Assembly: GCF_025499605.1 (NCBI RefSeq)
Contig: NZ_JAFMVC010000012.1
Location: forward strand, 1-64,000
Source: Carboxylicivirga litoralis
GTDB taxonomy: Bacteria > Bacteroidota > Bacteroidia > Bacteroidales > Marinilabiliaceae
Direction: 5' to 3'
Length of the DNA: 64,000 bases
This document shows, in pieces, positions 37,198 through 46,575 of the stretch. Position numbers and translations under genes: made by a program. Positions within the stretch are counted from its first letter, which is position 1. The number at the start of each line of letters is the position of its first letter. The notes beneath the pieces are model-generated. The model saw only the letters and a list, made by a program, of their open reading frames with translations, did no database searches and had not been told where the DNA came from.

Positions 37198-37854
37198 TTA
37201 TTGATGAACATATTCCAAATCAAACTCAATAGTAATATGGTACTCTCCACCAACATTTTGCCCACTATTAGTGGCGGGTATAAATCGCCAATCGGCGGGC
37301 ATTGTTTTTACACAATCAATTACAGCCCTATCAAGCACCGGGTGTAATTTTTGCGAAATATAAAAGCCATACACCATACCTTCCTTATTCACTTTAAGAG
37401 CTAATACGATTTCACCTTCTACATCATTATCAATGGCTTTAGTTGGGTAACTTAAATTATCCACTAAAAACAAATAAGGAATCAGTGGGCTGCCCATAAA
37501 CAAACAGGGTGATTTACGTTTCAAGTCATGCCGTTCAATCCCACTTACCCTCACCAATTCATCATTATCAAAATCATACTCATAATCAAGAATGCTGTTA
37601 AGATTGTAGAATTGCCATCGCCCAACTCGCTTATTATCGAAATATCGTCCCTGCTCGATGACTTTTCCTTTATAATAAGTCGTACTTTTACCGTCTTTTA
37701 TCAGCTTATCCGATGCATTAACCCAATACACTTCCTTAAATAATCCATTCTGCTCCGTTAGCATAAGTTTATCCTGCGCTTGTAAAGCAGGCATTAACAA
37801 GCACATAGCAGTCAAAATAAAAAACGTATTTATAGCCTTACGTGTCACAATCAT
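37198..37854 (-). CDS. exported protein with TonB C-terminal-like domain
   Basis: A 218-residue protein. A signal peptide (about 1-26) precedes MORN/YwqK-like tracts (YYKGKVIEQGRYFDNKRVGR, about 61-80), then a TonB C-terminal-like domain (about 130-215: AIDNDVEGEIVLALKVNKEG, DRAVIDCVKTMP, WRF). No proline-rich spanning region is visible, so it is unlikely to be a conventional energy-coupling TonB. Similar proteins are widespread in Bacteroidota with unknown roles. It is convergent with the sensor kinase. Confidence 0.8.
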   Translation of the reverse strand: MIVTRKAINTFFILTAMCLLMPALQAQDKLMLTEQNGLFKEVYWVNASDKLIKDGKSTTYYKGKVIEQGRYFDNKRVGRWQFYNLNSILDYEYDFDNDELVRVSGIERHDLKRKSPCLFMGSPLIPYLFLVDNLSYPTKAIDNDVEGEIVLALKVNKEGMVYGFYISQKLHPVLDRAVIDCVKTMPADWRFIPATNSGQNVGGEYHITIEFDLEYVHQ

Positions 37855-37972
37855 CTTTTGTTAAATGTTGAAGATACAATATTTTTATGTTCTCAGATGA
37901 TTATTAGCTTTAATGTATAGCTGATAAACATGCATATTAGTAAATTCAAAGTCAAATCGAACCTAAATTGAA

Positions 37973-38659
37973 ATGAAGGAGATAATTGAAGAATTAGAAA
38001 AATCTATTGATGATTTTGTATTATCGAAATTTGAAAAAAAAATTCTTGCATCCAAACTTGAGACAAAAGAATTTGATAAAAAGGATTTACTCGCATTACG
38101 AAAACATCTATTTGAGTTAGCTAAGACCAATAGTATAGATAACAAACACAAACAACTCATCCAATGGCTAGAGGAAGCTAATAATTTACTTCTTCCCAAT
38201 TCTATCGAACCATTCTATTGCCACAGTTACTTCAGCCCTGGCATTGATTGCCTGATGGCTATTAACAAGCAACTAAGCAATTGTATTGAAGAAGCTGACA
38301 TTTGCGTTTTTACGATTAGCGACGATCGAATACGTGATGAGATTGTCAAAGCCATTAATCGAGGTGTTAATGTGCGCATTATTTCCGACGATGATAAAAC
38401 CATGGATAAAGGTTCTGATATCCAATTCCTTTCTAACAACGGTGCCGATGTCCGCATTGATCATTCGCCTCATCACATGCACCACAAATTTGCCATTTTT
38501 GACAACAAGGTATTACTGACAGGTAGCTACAATTGGACAAGAAGTGCGTCAGAATTTAACCAGGAAAACATCTTAGAAACAAATAATTCAGATGCTATTT
38601 CAAAATATCGAAATGAATTTGAACGGTTATGGAATCAAATGTATAAACTCGACTACTAA
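37973..38659 (+). CDS. phospholipase D-like nuclease domain protein
   Basis: A 228-residue protein with one HKD motif: HHKFAIFDNKVLLTGSYNWT (H-x-K-x4-D). This is the signature of single-motif PLD nucleases (Nuc/mitochondrial-zucchini group) that act as dimers, followed by SEFNQENI. The N-terminal half (about 1-75) is helical and charged and is not part of the PLD core. There is no signal peptide, so it probably acts on nucleic acid or phosphodiesters in the cytoplasm. It is a single gene. Confidence 0.85.
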   Translation: MKEIIEELEKSIDDFVLSKFEKKILASKLETKEFDKKDLLALRKHLFELAKTNSIDNKHKQLIQWLEEANNLLLPNSIEPFYCHSYFSPGIDCLMAINKQLSNCIEEADICVFTISDDRIRDEIVKAINRGVNVRIISDDDKTMDKGSDIQFLSNNGADVRIDHSPHHMHHKFAIFDNKVLLTGSYNWTRSASEFNQENILETNNSDAISKYRNEFERLWNQMYKLDY

Positions 38660-38967
38660 AGAGTGTTTTTAGAATAGAATAAGAAATAATTTCAACCTAA
38701 TCGCACTTTTGCATAAATATACAAAAACAATACACTATATTCGTTATGGCTTTTGACTGGAATTTCCTTCTGGCAAGGACTATTCCATCACAGCAGCCTT
38801 TAGGTCGATTTCGGCCAAAAGCCACTTTTCTAAATTTGCTCTTCCGAGTTAATTAATAGTCAACTTATTACAAAAGTTGATGTTTTATTTTCAGAATCTA
38901 ATTGATTATACCTCAATATTTATCATTTTTTGATAATTTTACGCGTCCATTAAAAAACATATCTAAA
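38660..38967. other. intergenic stretch without a supported gene
   Basis: These 308 bp hold a possible 36-codon frame at 38746-38856 with no ribosome site or recognisable product, and an AT-rich leader before the DUF1599 gene. I see no hairpin terminator, repeat or RNA gene here. Confidence 0.5.
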
Positions 38968-39525
38968 GTGACCAAAACAGATAGTCAATTCGAGCATGTC
39001 ATTAATATTTGTAAAGACATCTTTGAAAAAAAGATGAAAGATTATGGCACTGCCTGGCGCATTCTTCGCTCTTCGAGCATGACCGACCAAATATTTATAA
39101 AAGCACAACGTATCAGGAGCATTGAAACAAAAGGCACTTCTAAAGTGGATGAGGGCATTCGCGATGAGTTTATTGGCATTGTGAACTACTGTGCAATGGC
39201 TTTGGTTCAATTGGAGCTGCAACCTGCCGACCAGCCCGAAATGGATCATGATGAAGCTTTAAAACTATACCTTGATAATATTTACGCCTCTAAATCATTG
39301 ATGGAGAATAAAAACCACGATTATGATGAGGCGTGGCGAAAAATGCGTGTTAGTTCATTTACTGATTTGATTTTAATGAAATTGCACCGCACCAAACAGA
39401 TTGAGGATAATCAGGGGCAAACACTTATATCGGAAGGTATTGATGCCAATTATATGGACATGATCAATTATGCCATTTTTGCCTTAATAAAACTGGAGTT
39501 TCCGGAAGACAACGATTCTGAATAA
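38968..39525 (+). CDS. DUF1599 domain protein (tandem domain)
   Basis: A 185-residue protein made of two DUF1599 repeats, each with a K-x-x-DY-x-x-(A)WR-x-x-R core: KMKDYGTAWRILRSSSMTDQ and NHDYDEAWRKMRVSSFTD. The fold of this nucleotide-modification-like family is known only by domain name; function unknown. The GTG at 38968 is chosen because family members begin just before this residue; the longer frame from a TTG at 38902 adds an unlikely hydrophobic stretch. It is followed closely by the BT_3928-type gene and tpiA, a conserved Bacteroidota order. Confidence 0.85.
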   Translation: MTKTDSQFEHVINICKDIFEKKMKDYGTAWRILRSSSMTDQIFIKAQRIRSIETKGTSKVDEGIRDEFIGIVNYCAMALVQLELQPADQPEMDHDEALKLYLDNIYASKSLMENKNHDYDEAWRKMRVSSFTDLILMKLHRTKQIEDNQGQTLISEGIDANYMDMINYAIFALIKLEFPEDNDSE

Positions 39526-39537
39526 ACCAAAATTGTA

Positions 39538-40746
39538 ATGCTTAGGATAATAAGTCGAATTCTCACAGGCCTTATTTTTGTATTCTCTGGTTTTGTAAAA
39601 GCCGTAGATCCTAAAGGCGGTGCCATTAAAATTGCCGAATACCTCGAAGTTGTAGGATTGCATGATACTGAAGGCTTATCGGTAATTCTTTCCATTGCAC
39701 TTTCAACAGTAGAATTTATTTTAGGATTCCATCTGCTAATTGGCTTTAAGATAAAGCGTGTAGCCTTACCTACTCTGCTTTTTATGATCGGCTTTACGAT
39801 TATTACTTTCTTTATTGCACTATTTGAGCCAGTATCTGATTGCGGCTGTTTTGGTGATGCCATCAAACTTACAAATTGGGAAACGCTGATTAAAAACCTC
39901 ATCATACTGCCTTTTAGCCTGTTAGTCTTCTACCAAAGAGATAAATATAAGTGTACATTGACCTCTGTCCATCAGCACTTGTTGACTTTTATTGGCCTTG
40001 CATTTATTATTGGCATCTCGGCCTATAGCATCTATTACCTGCCAGTGCTTGATTTTCGCCCATACCATATCGGTGCTAATATTCCTGAAAAAATGACCAT
40101 CCCGGAAGGTGCCGACGAAGGAGAATACGAAACGTCCTTCATCCTTGAAAAAGAAGGTATAAAAAAGGAATTCGGCGTTAATGATTATCCATATAATGAC
40201 AGCACTTGGGTATTTGTAGATAGTAAAACCAAAGTGATTCGTGAAGGTTATCAACCACCAATTGCCGCCTTAAACTTCGAATCGACTGATGGAGATGATC
40301 TAACAGATGCTATTATCAATAACGATCAAACAGTTTTTTTAGCGATTGCTCCAAAGTTGGAAAAAGCATCAACAAAGAATATTAAGCAATTGATTGATAT
40401 TAAAGACAAAGCTTTTCAACACAACCATTTGTTTTATTTTGCCACAGCATCACTATCTGACGCATGTTTTAAATTCGATATGCAACATCAGGCGGCTTTT
40501 GAATATGCCATGTGCGATGAAACCACTTTAAAAACGATCATTCGCGGGAATCCCGGGTTGGTGATTATTAAAAACGGAACTATTATTGCAAAATACAATC
40601 ACACACAATTACCCGATGCAAGCCAGTTAAAGAACCCACTTTCACATTCGGTTCAGGCCTTGCAAAGCTCTAACGATAAAACCTGGCTTTGGCTGAGTTT
40701 TACAGCACTTATCGGATTAATTGTCATAACATTTAAATTACAATAA
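39538..40746 (+). CDS. BT_3928-type DoxX/MauE-like membrane protein
   Basis: A 402-residue membrane protein. The first half has four membrane segments of the DoxX/MauE type, with DCGCFGD (paired cysteines) after the third or fourth segment. The second half has another membrane segment (about 142-162) and a soluble part whose C-terminal section ([12 protein letters not shown] ... [18 protein letters not shown]) looks like a thioredoxin-like fold without CxxC. A last membrane segment lies at about 380-400. A role in envelope thiol chemistry is an inference. It lies between DUF1599 and tpiA, with gaps of 12 and 17 bp, as one operon. Confidence 0.83.
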   Translation: MLRIISRILTGLIFVFSGFVKAVDPKGGAIKIAEYLEVVGLHDTEGLSVILSIALSTVEFILGFHLLIGFKIKRVALPTLLFMIGFTIITFFIALFEPVSDCGCFGDAIKLTNWETLIKNLIILPFSLLVFYQRDKYKCTLTSVHQHLLTFIGLAFIIGISAYSIYYLPVLDFRPYHIGANIPEKMTIPEGADEGEYETSFILEKEGIKKEFGVNDYPYNDSTWVFVDSKTKVIREGYQPPIAALNFESTDGDDLTDAIINNDQTVFLAIAPKLEKASTKNIKQLIDIKDKAFQHNHLFYFATASLSDACFKFDMQHQAAFEYAMCDETTLKTIIRGNPGLVIIKNGTIIAKYNHTQLPDASQLKNPLSHSVQALQSSNDKTWLWLSFTALIGLIVITFKLQ

Positions 40747-40763
40747 ACTTTAAATTTTTATCA

Positions 40764-41519
40764 ATGAGACAAAACATTGTTGCAGGGAACTGGAAAATGA
40801 ACAACACTTTAGAAGAAGGTGTGACATTAGCCAAAGAAGTGAATGAAATCTTGAAGGCTAACAAGCCTAATTGTCAAGTTGTATTAGGTGCTCCTTTTAT
40901 TCACCTGACTGAAGTTGTAAAAACTGTAGATGCTGAATTAGTTGGTGTTGCTGCACAAAACTGTGCTGATAAAGCAAGCGGTGCATACACCGGTGAAATT
41001 TCTGCCCCTATGGTAAAATCAACAGGTGCACAGTATGTTATCCTGGGTCACTCAGAAAGACGTGCTTACTACGGTGAAACAAACGCCATTTTAAAAGAAA
41101 AAACTGATTTAGCTTTGGCTAACGGTTTAACGCCTATCTTCTGTATTGGTGAAGTATTGGAAGAGCGCGAAGCTGGTAAGCACTTTGACGTTGTAAAAGA
41201 GCAGATTGAAGAGGCTTTATTCCACCTTTCAGCTGAAGAGTTTGGTAAAGTTGTATTGGCTTACGAGCCAGTTTGGGCTATTGGAACTGGTAAAACAGCT
41301 TCTCCAGAACAAGCGCAGGAAATTCATGCTTTCATCCGTCAGACTTTAGCTAACAAATACGGTGCTGAAGTGGCGAATGACACAAGCATTTTATACGGTG
41401 GTAGCTGTAAGCCTTCAAACGCCAAAGAATTATTCGCTAACCCAGATGTGGATGGTGGATTAATTGGTGGTGCATCGCTTAAAGCAGAAGATTTTCACGG
41501 AATTATCGCTGCCTTTTAA
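40764..41519 (+). CDS. tpiA: triose-phosphate isomerase
   Basis: Glycolytic enzyme interconverting dihydroxyacetone phosphate and glyceraldehyde-3-phosphate. Seen: GNWKMNN (catalytic Lys), LGHSERR (catalytic His), [14 protein letters not shown] (catalytic Glu and flexible loop) and YGGSCKP/LIGGASL (phosphate loop). Its 251 residues are normal. It is the last gene of the DUF1599-BT_3928-tpiA operon and is closed by a terminator. Confidence 0.99.
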   Translation: MRQNIVAGNWKMNNTLEEGVTLAKEVNEILKANKPNCQVVLGAPFIHLTEVVKTVDAELVGVAAQNCADKASGAYTGEISAPMVKSTGAQYVILGHSERRAYYGETNAILKEKTDLALANGLTPIFCIGEVLEEREAGKHFDVVKEQIEEALFHLSAEEFGKVVLAYEPVWAIGTGKTASPEQAQEIHAFIRQTLANKYGAEVANDTSILYGGSCKPSNAKELFANPDVDGGLIGGASLKAEDFHGIIAAF

Positions 41520-41554
41520 TTAGAGTATCAAAACTCAAAATAGTTTTTCAGATT

Positions 41555-41583
41555 AAAAGACCATCAATCGATGGTCTTTTTTT
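41555..41583 (+). terminator. terminator of tpiA operon
   Basis: AAAAGACCAT pairs with ATGGTCTTTT around a short CAATCG loop, followed by further T residues, 36 bases after the tpiA stop. Confidence 0.88.
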
Positions 41584-41686
41584 GGCTTTATATACCACAA
41601 CAGCAAGATTAAGTAAGTGTTTTTTATGGATGATTCATTTCGTTTTATTACGTTTACGCCACTAAATCATTACACAAGCACAAACT

Positions 41687-42856
41687 ATGAATCAAAGCAC
41701 GACGCGTCTGCATGTGATAGACGCCTTACGAGGTTTTGCCATTGTAGCCATTATGCTACTCCATAACCTCGAACATTTCGATTTTTATTTTCTACCTGAC
41801 CATTTACCCGATTGGATGAAGTCGCTCGATAAGGGCATTTGGGATACACTCTTCTTTTTGTTTGCCAGCAAATCATATTCAATATTTGCTTTACTGTTCG
41901 GGTTAACGTTCTTTATTCAAACCAATAATCAGGAGAAAAAAGGCTATGACTTCAGAGCTCGTTTTGCCTGGCGCCTGGTCTTACTATTTGCCTTTGGGAT
42001 GCTCAACTCCTTATTTTTTCAAGGCGATATATTAACCATCTATGCAGTCATCGGATTTCTACTGATCCCTATTTCAAAATTAAGCAATAAAATATTAGTA
42101 GGCATTGCCATCTTTATGCTGCTTCAACCCGCAGAATGGTATGGTTTAATATACGCCATTCAAAATCCGGATATTGAAATCGTCAACCCTGTGTCGTGGA
42201 CTTACTTTGGTAAAATGCAGGAATACATTCCGAATGGTTCTGCTATCGACACCTGGATTGGGAACCTGACTAATGGTAAAAAAGCAGTTATCCTCTGGAA
42301 CTGGGAAAACGGACGTTTCTTCATCATATTTGCCATGTTTATATTTGGCCTTGTTGCCGGACGAAAGCAATTATTTGTTACAACCAAGTCATCTAATAGG
42401 TTTTGGAAAAAAGTACTAATCATTGCTTCTCTTTCATTTATCATTCTTTACCCTATCCGTCTGGCTTTACCTGGGTGGATAGAAAGTGCTATCATAGAAC
42501 GTTCTGCAACAACAATGTTTAACCCATGGTCGGATATTGCGTTGATGCTGGTATGGGTCTCTGGAATAACTCTATTATTTCAAAAGAAAATCTTCCATAA
42601 ATTCCTGATGCTTTTTGCTCCATTAGGTAAAATGAGTTTAAGCAACTATGTGATGCAATCAGTCATTGGTTCAAGTATATATTATGGTTACGGAATGGCC
42701 TTGTACCAATACACTGGTGCAACTTATAGCCTTTTGATTGCAATAATTCTAACACTTGCAACTGGTGGTTTCTGCCACTGGTGGGCCAACAATTTTAAAC
42801 ACGGCCCTCTTGAAGGCATTTGGCATAAATTAACTTGGTTGGGAACTAAGAAATAA
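41687..42856 (+). CDS. DUF418 membrane protein
   Basis: A 389-residue integral-membrane protein of the acyltransferase-3/DUF418 type. It opens with LHVIDALRGFAIVAIMLLHN (the conserved DALRG... H start), has about ten membrane segments, and the C-terminal DUF418 region contains LSNYVMQSVIG and GPLEGIWHKL. Probably a cell-surface transacylase-like or transporter protein; the substrate is unknown. It is a single gene with its own terminator. Confidence 0.88.
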   Translation: MNQSTTRLHVIDALRGFAIVAIMLLHNLEHFDFYFLPDHLPDWMKSLDKGIWDTLFFLFASKSYSIFALLFGLTFFIQTNNQEKKGYDFRARFAWRLVLLFAFGMLNSLFFQGDILTIYAVIGFLLIPISKLSNKILVGIAIFMLLQPAEWYGLIYAIQNPDIEIVNPVSWTYFGKMQEYIPNGSAIDTWIGNLTNGKKAVILWNWENGRFFIIFAMFIFGLVAGRKQLFVTTKSSNRFWKKVLIIASLSFIILYPIRLALPGWIESAIIERSATTMFNPWSDIALMLVWVSGITLLFQKKIFHKFLMLFAPLGKMSLSNYVMQSVIGSSIYYGYGMALYQYTGATYSLLIAIILTLATGGFCHWWANNFKHGPLEGIWHKLTWLGTKK

Positions 42857-42860
42857 TAAT

Positions 42861-42886
42861 AAAAGGGGCTATTAAGCCCCTTTTTT
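42861..42886 (+). terminator. terminator of DUF418 gene
   Basis: AAAAGGGGCT pairs with AGCCCCTTTT around a 4-base loop, then T residues, 5 bases after the stop. The A-rich left arm means it could also act on the minus strand for the small gene at 42910-43035. Confidence 0.9.
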
Positions 42887-42909
42887 ATTTTAAAATTCAA
42901 TTATACTTT

Positions 42910-43035
42910 TTACGCTAATAGCCCTTTAATAAATGCGATATAAATCAAAAGTCCTCCGATAAATGCTATAGAAACAGTCAGAAGAAGCTCAATAAAAATT
43001 TGTTTATATACATTAAAGTTGGTTCTTCGTTTCAT
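42910..43035 (-). CDS. small single-pass membrane protein
   Basis: A 41-residue frame with ATG at 43033-43035. The start is basic (MKRRTNFNVYKQ), followed by a clear membrane segment, LLLTVSIAFIGGLLIYIAF, and KGLLA. The architecture is that of a small membrane protein of the type found beside antiporters. It lies 75 bp after the KefC-like gene on the same strand and is flanked by a terminator. No known function; reality is supported by the start, composition and position rather than by homology. Confidence 0.5.
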   Translation of the reverse strand: MKRRTNFNVYKQIFIELLLTVSIAFIGGLLIYIAFIKGLLA

Positions 43036-43110
43036 ACGCTAATATTTTAAACTCCAACGGAGAATAAGCAATAAGCGTACCAAACCAAAATAACACCTTT
43101 AAAAACCTAA

Positions 43111-44997
43111 TTACTTTACACTTAGATCACCACCTTCCTTCGCCTCTTCAATTAATGAGTGCGTATCCCATGCACAATCCATTTCTTGATATGGATGCTT
43201 CTGTTGCAATAATAATATGTTTTCCAGGTGTTCCGAAAACTTTTTTGTTTCCATTAAAAAATGCGGATCATCCTTTGAATAGCGTTGCTGCAGATTCTTC
43301 ATAAAACGTTTATCCAAATGCTTAAAAGTTAGTGCAGCACGATAACTCTGATGCTTATTATAGCCCAGCGATGACATGGTGCTGACTCCCATATCAATGG
43401 CCGAATCAAAAATAGCTTGGCGATGTCCTTCTACGCCTTTATTTTGTAACACTAGTTCATGTGCAACATCTTCAGCCCGAACAATCAGTTTTAGATGTGG
43501 GTAATGCTTCTGAGCCAGCTCTACCAGTTTATCAATCTGATGCCTTTCACTCATTGCAACCACTAATGCTTTGGCCGCTGAAGCGCCTGCCGCATCCAGC
43601 ATCTCTTTGCGGGTTATGTCGCCGTAGTAAACTTTATATCCAAACTTTTTTAGGTACTGCACATTGTGTGGATTGTTATCGATGATTGTTAACTTAATAC
43701 TATTGGCATTTAAAAAACGTCCCAACACTTGTCCAAATCGTCCAAAACCTGCAATTATTACGGGGTGACCATTTTCTTCAAAATCATCGTCATCCAATTT
43801 TTCCGTCACAGCAAGTCTTGGCTGTATGACGTGCTCATTAATAATAAACAATACGGGCGTTATTAACATGGACAGGGCGACCACAATTAACAAAATACCA
43901 GCTGTAAAATCATCGTAAATGGCATTTTGAGCCGCAAAAGTAATCAACACAAACCCAAACTCTCCGGCCTGAGCAAGGCTAAAAGTAAATAGCATATTGT
44001 GCGACTTCTCTAATTTAAACAGTTTACCTAATGCATAGAGGACTATAAGTTTGACCCCAACTAAAATGACTAAAATGAGCAAAATCGTCTTCCAGTTTTC
44101 AAACAACAAATTAAAATTGATACTGGCACCAACCGAAATAAAAAAGACCCCAAGCAACAACCCTTTGAAAGGCTCCAGGTTATCTTCCAGTTCGTAGCGA
44201 TATTCACTATTGGCTAAAACAACTCCAGCTAAAAATGTACCTAACGCAGGCGACAAACCAACAAAGTCCATAAAAACAGCTATTCCGATAACCAATAATA
44301 ATGCTGTTGCTGTAAAAAGTTCACGCAAGCCTGTTTCTGCAATTAATTTAAAAACATAGTGCGCCAGATATCGTCCTCCAACCACAATAACAGCCACTGC
44401 TGCCATAATAATTAATAATTGCTGCCACCCTTCACCGGAAGCTCCTTCCTCAACAACCGAAGTATCTGTTACAATTTGGTTAGCCAGCAAAGCCAAAATT
44501 GCAAAAATTGGGACCACCGAAATATCCTGCATTAGTAAAACAGAGAAACTATGCCTTCCACCGCGCGTTTTCAACATTCCTTTCTCAGTTAGTGTTTGCA
44601 ATACAATAGCGGTTGATGAAAGTGCTAAGATTAATCCGGTAGTGATGGCCTGCGCTGTATTCAGCCAGAAGAAAGCTGTTAACCCTGAGAAAATAAGTGC
44701 TGTAAACCCAATTTGCATACCTCCCAAGCCAAAAATCAAACGCTTGAGGCGCCATAGCATACTTGGATGCAGCTCTAAACCAACGATAAATAGCATAATA
44801 ACAACACCAAATTCTGCAATATGCATCACTCCTTCTCCTTCACTTCCTACCAATTCGAGTGCAAAAGGGCCAATAACGATTCCTGCAATAAGATAACCAA
44901 GCACAGAACCCAAACCAATCTTTTTAGCAATTGGAACAGAGATAACTGCTGCCAAAAGGTAGATCATTATTTTAAAGAATATTTCGTCCAGATGCAT
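43111..44997 (-). CDS. CPA2 family cation:proton antiporter (KefB/KefC-like)
   Basis: Membrane antiporter of 628 residues with an N-terminal CPA2 domain of about twelve segments (about 5-385; GLELHPSMLWRLKRL and ALSSTAIVLQTL are typical) and a cytosolic RCK/TrkA-N domain (about 410-525) with Rossmann motif IAGFGRFGQVLGRFL and acidic IIDNNPHNV. This is the glutathione-gated potassium efflux type or a close relative. The upstream gene encodes a KefF-like quinone reductase, the known ancillary subunit of KefC, 48 bp away on the same strand, so a two-gene efflux system is likely. Confidence 0.93.
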   Translation of the reverse strand: MHLDEIFFKIMIYLLAAVISVPIAKKIGLGSVLGYLIAGIVIGPFALELVGSEGEGVMHIAEFGVVIMLFIVGLELHPSMLWRLKRLIFGLGGMQIGFTALIFSGLTAFFWLNTAQAITTGLILALSSTAIVLQTLTEKGMLKTRGGRHSFSVLLMQDISVVPIFAILALLANQIVTDTSVVEEGASGEGWQQLLIIMAAVAVIVVGGRYLAHYVFKLIAETGLRELFTATALLLVIGIAVFMDFVGLSPALGTFLAGVVLANSEYRYELEDNLEPFKGLLLGVFFISVGASINFNLLFENWKTILLILVILVGVKLIVLYALGKLFKLEKSHNMLFTFSLAQAGEFGFVLITFAAQNAIYDDFTAGILLIVVALSMLITPVLFIINEHVIQPRLAVTEKLDDDDFEENGHPVIIAGFGRFGQVLGRFLNANSIKLTIIDNNPHNVQYLKKFGYKVYYGDITRKEMLDAAGASAAKALVVAMSERHQIDKLVELAQKHYPHLKLIVRAEDVAHELVLQNKGVEGHRQAIFDSAIDMGVSTMSSLGYNKHQSYRAALTFKHLDKRFMKNLQQRYSKDDPHFLMETKKFSEHLENILLLQQKHPYQEMDCAWDTHSLIEEAKEGGDLSVK

Positions 44998-45045
44998 ATG
45001 CTTGTTATTTTTGAATTATAGTGCTTACAACAACTAACTTCCTAA

Positions 45046-45582
45046 TTAATTATTATTCCGCAAACTCATCATTAATTGCTGATACTCTTTTTTGTAGTTT
45101 TCAATTTCATCTTCTGTTAACAAATGAACACCGTGCACCACAAAAGGTGGCAGATAATTCATCTTACACAAATATGCTGACTGCTTAAATGGTAATAAAT
45201 AATCAGTTATCGGATAACGATTCAACCCACCAGGGGCATAAGTTGATTCCCTTCCACCGGTGGTTATACAATTCATCACTTGTTTTCCTTTTAATGCAAA
45301 GGCATCTTTACCATATGCAAAACCATGTTCCAAAACCAGGTCGAACCATTCCTTCAATAAAGCAGGGGAGCTATACCAGTAAAATGGATGATGCCAAATA
45401 ATTACATCGTGTTTTAGCAGTAATCCCTGTTCGTACTTAACATCAATAAAGAAGTCGGGATATCGCTCATATAAATTATTGACCGTAACATGCTCCATGT
45501 CAGCAACAGCTTCAATCAGCTCCTTGTTAACGCGCGATTTCTGTTCCATCGGATGAGCGAAAATTATCAGTATCTTCTTCAT
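45046..45582 (-). CDS. KefF-like NAD(P)H:quinone oxidoreductase
   Basis: Flavodoxin-fold FMN oxidoreductase, ancillary to the KefC-like antiporter. Seen: MKKILIIFAHP, YERYPDFFIDV, IWHHPFYWYSSPALLKEW, CITTGGRESTYAPGG. The start at 45582 (MKKILIIF) is preferred to a longer frame from 45660 whose 26 extra residues cover the terminator of the upstream sod gene. Its 178 residues are normal for KefF. It lies directly upstream of the antiporter. Confidence 0.92.
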   Translation of the reverse strand: MKKILIIFAHPMEQKSRVNKELIEAVADMEHVTVNNLYERYPDFFIDVKYEQGLLLKHDVIIWHHPFYWYSSPALLKEWFDLVLEHGFAYGKDAFALKGKQVMNCITTGGRESTYAPGGLNRYPITDYLLPFKQSAYLCKMNYLPPFVVHGVHLLTEDEIENYKKEYQQLMMSLRNNN

Positions 45583-45605
45583 TTTGTTAGTTTGGTAGAT
45601 AAAAA

Positions 45606-45640
45606 TATAAAAAAAGCCCTTTTCAATAATAAAAGGGCTT
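45606..45640 (-). terminator. terminator of superoxide dismutase gene
   Basis: On the minus strand AAGCCCTTTT pairs with AAAAGGGCTT around a 7-base loop and is followed by T residues. It lies between sod and kefF, so the two are separate transcripts or partly coupled. Confidence 0.85.
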
Positions 45641-45663
45641 CGCAATTTTATATGAAACAAGAC

Positions 45664-46407
45664 TTATCCTATCCATTCGCCTTTGAGGGCTTTTTCAAAT
45701 CGTTTATTAACCACGTTCCAGTTCACTACATTCCAAAATGCATTAATATAGTCACCACGCTTGTTTTGATAATTTAAATAATAAGCATGCTCCCAAACAT
45801 CTATGGTTAACAATGGAATACCTTTATGATCGGCAATATCCATTAAAGGATTATCCTGATTAGGCGTCGACACAACTTTGAGTTTCCTTTCCGAATCAAG
45901 AATTAACCACGCCCAGCCACTGCCAAACTGTGTTTTAGCAGCCTTAAAAAATGTTTCTTTAAATGCATCCAACGATTTAAAATTTTTAATCAAATGACTA
46001 AGTAACTTAGCAGAAGGCTCTCCGCCATCCGGACTCATATTTTCCCAGAATAGCATATGATTGTAATAGCCTCCTCCATTATTTCGAACAGCTTCGCCAT
46101 GCTTAGAAATTTCACTAAAAATGGCAGGCATAGAAGTGGTTTCCAACGAAGTTCCTTCAATTGCAGCTGAAAACTTTTTAAAATAACCCCGATGGTGCTT
46201 ATCGTAGTGAAGCTCCATTGTTTCGACATCAATGTGTGGCTCTAAAGCATTATAACTATAGGGTAGAGCAGGAAAAAAATGACCACTTATTGGTCCCGTT
46301 TTAATTTCACTTTTCACAGCCTCATTATTTTGACTGCTTTTGTTAGAACTGGTGCAGGCAGCTGCTGCTCCTAATCCAACTAAACTAATAAACTGTCTTC
46401 TCTTCAT
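45664..46407 (-). CDS. exported Fe/Mn superoxide dismutase
   Basis: Converts superoxide to oxygen and hydrogen peroxide. The SOD core runs from about residue 45, with metal-ligand regions ELHYDKHHRGYF, GGGYYNHMLFW and DVWEHAYYLNY, plus FGSGWAW. The N-terminus, MKRRQFISLVGLGAAAAC, has twin arginines before a hydrophobic stretch and ends in Ala-Ala-Ala-Cys, so it looks like a Tat-type or lipoprotein signal. This is unusual because most SODs of this family are cytoplasmic. An exported enzyme would protect the envelope. Metal preference cannot be decided. It has its own terminator. Confidence 0.93.
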   Translation of the reverse strand: MKRRQFISLVGLGAAAACTSSNKSSQNNEAVKSEIKTGPISGHFFPALPYSYNALEPHIDVETMELHYDKHHRGYFKKFSAAIEGTSLETTSMPAIFSEISKHGEAVRNNGGGYYNHMLFWENMSPDGGEPSAKLLSHLIKNFKSLDAFKETFFKAAKTQFGSGWAWLILDSERKLKVVSTPNQDNPLMDIADHKGIPLLTIDVWEHAYYLNYQNKRGDYINAFWNVVNWNVVNKRFEKALKGEWIG

Positions 46408-46575
46408 TGTGTTAAGTATCCAATATAAAGACTAAACAAGTTGTTTAAGTGATTGTTCAGGTTTCCTATAACTATACAGTAGGTCAACTTATAACAAGCT
46501 ATTAAACATTCATCAAATATAAATGGGGATTCTTCGAAAAATTGCTTTCTTTAAAGTCAATAACTGAATCAAACC

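Noticed and set aside
38746-38856. 36-codon frame upstream of the DUF1599 gene
   Set aside because: No ribosome site, no recognisable product, average composition.
38902-38967. TTG start for the DUF1599 protein
   Set aside because: Adds a hydrophobic stretch absent from the family; GTG at 38968 fits better.
45583-45660. N-terminal extension of the KefF-like protein
   Set aside because: Covers the terminator of the sod gene and adds residues before the family start MKKILIIF.
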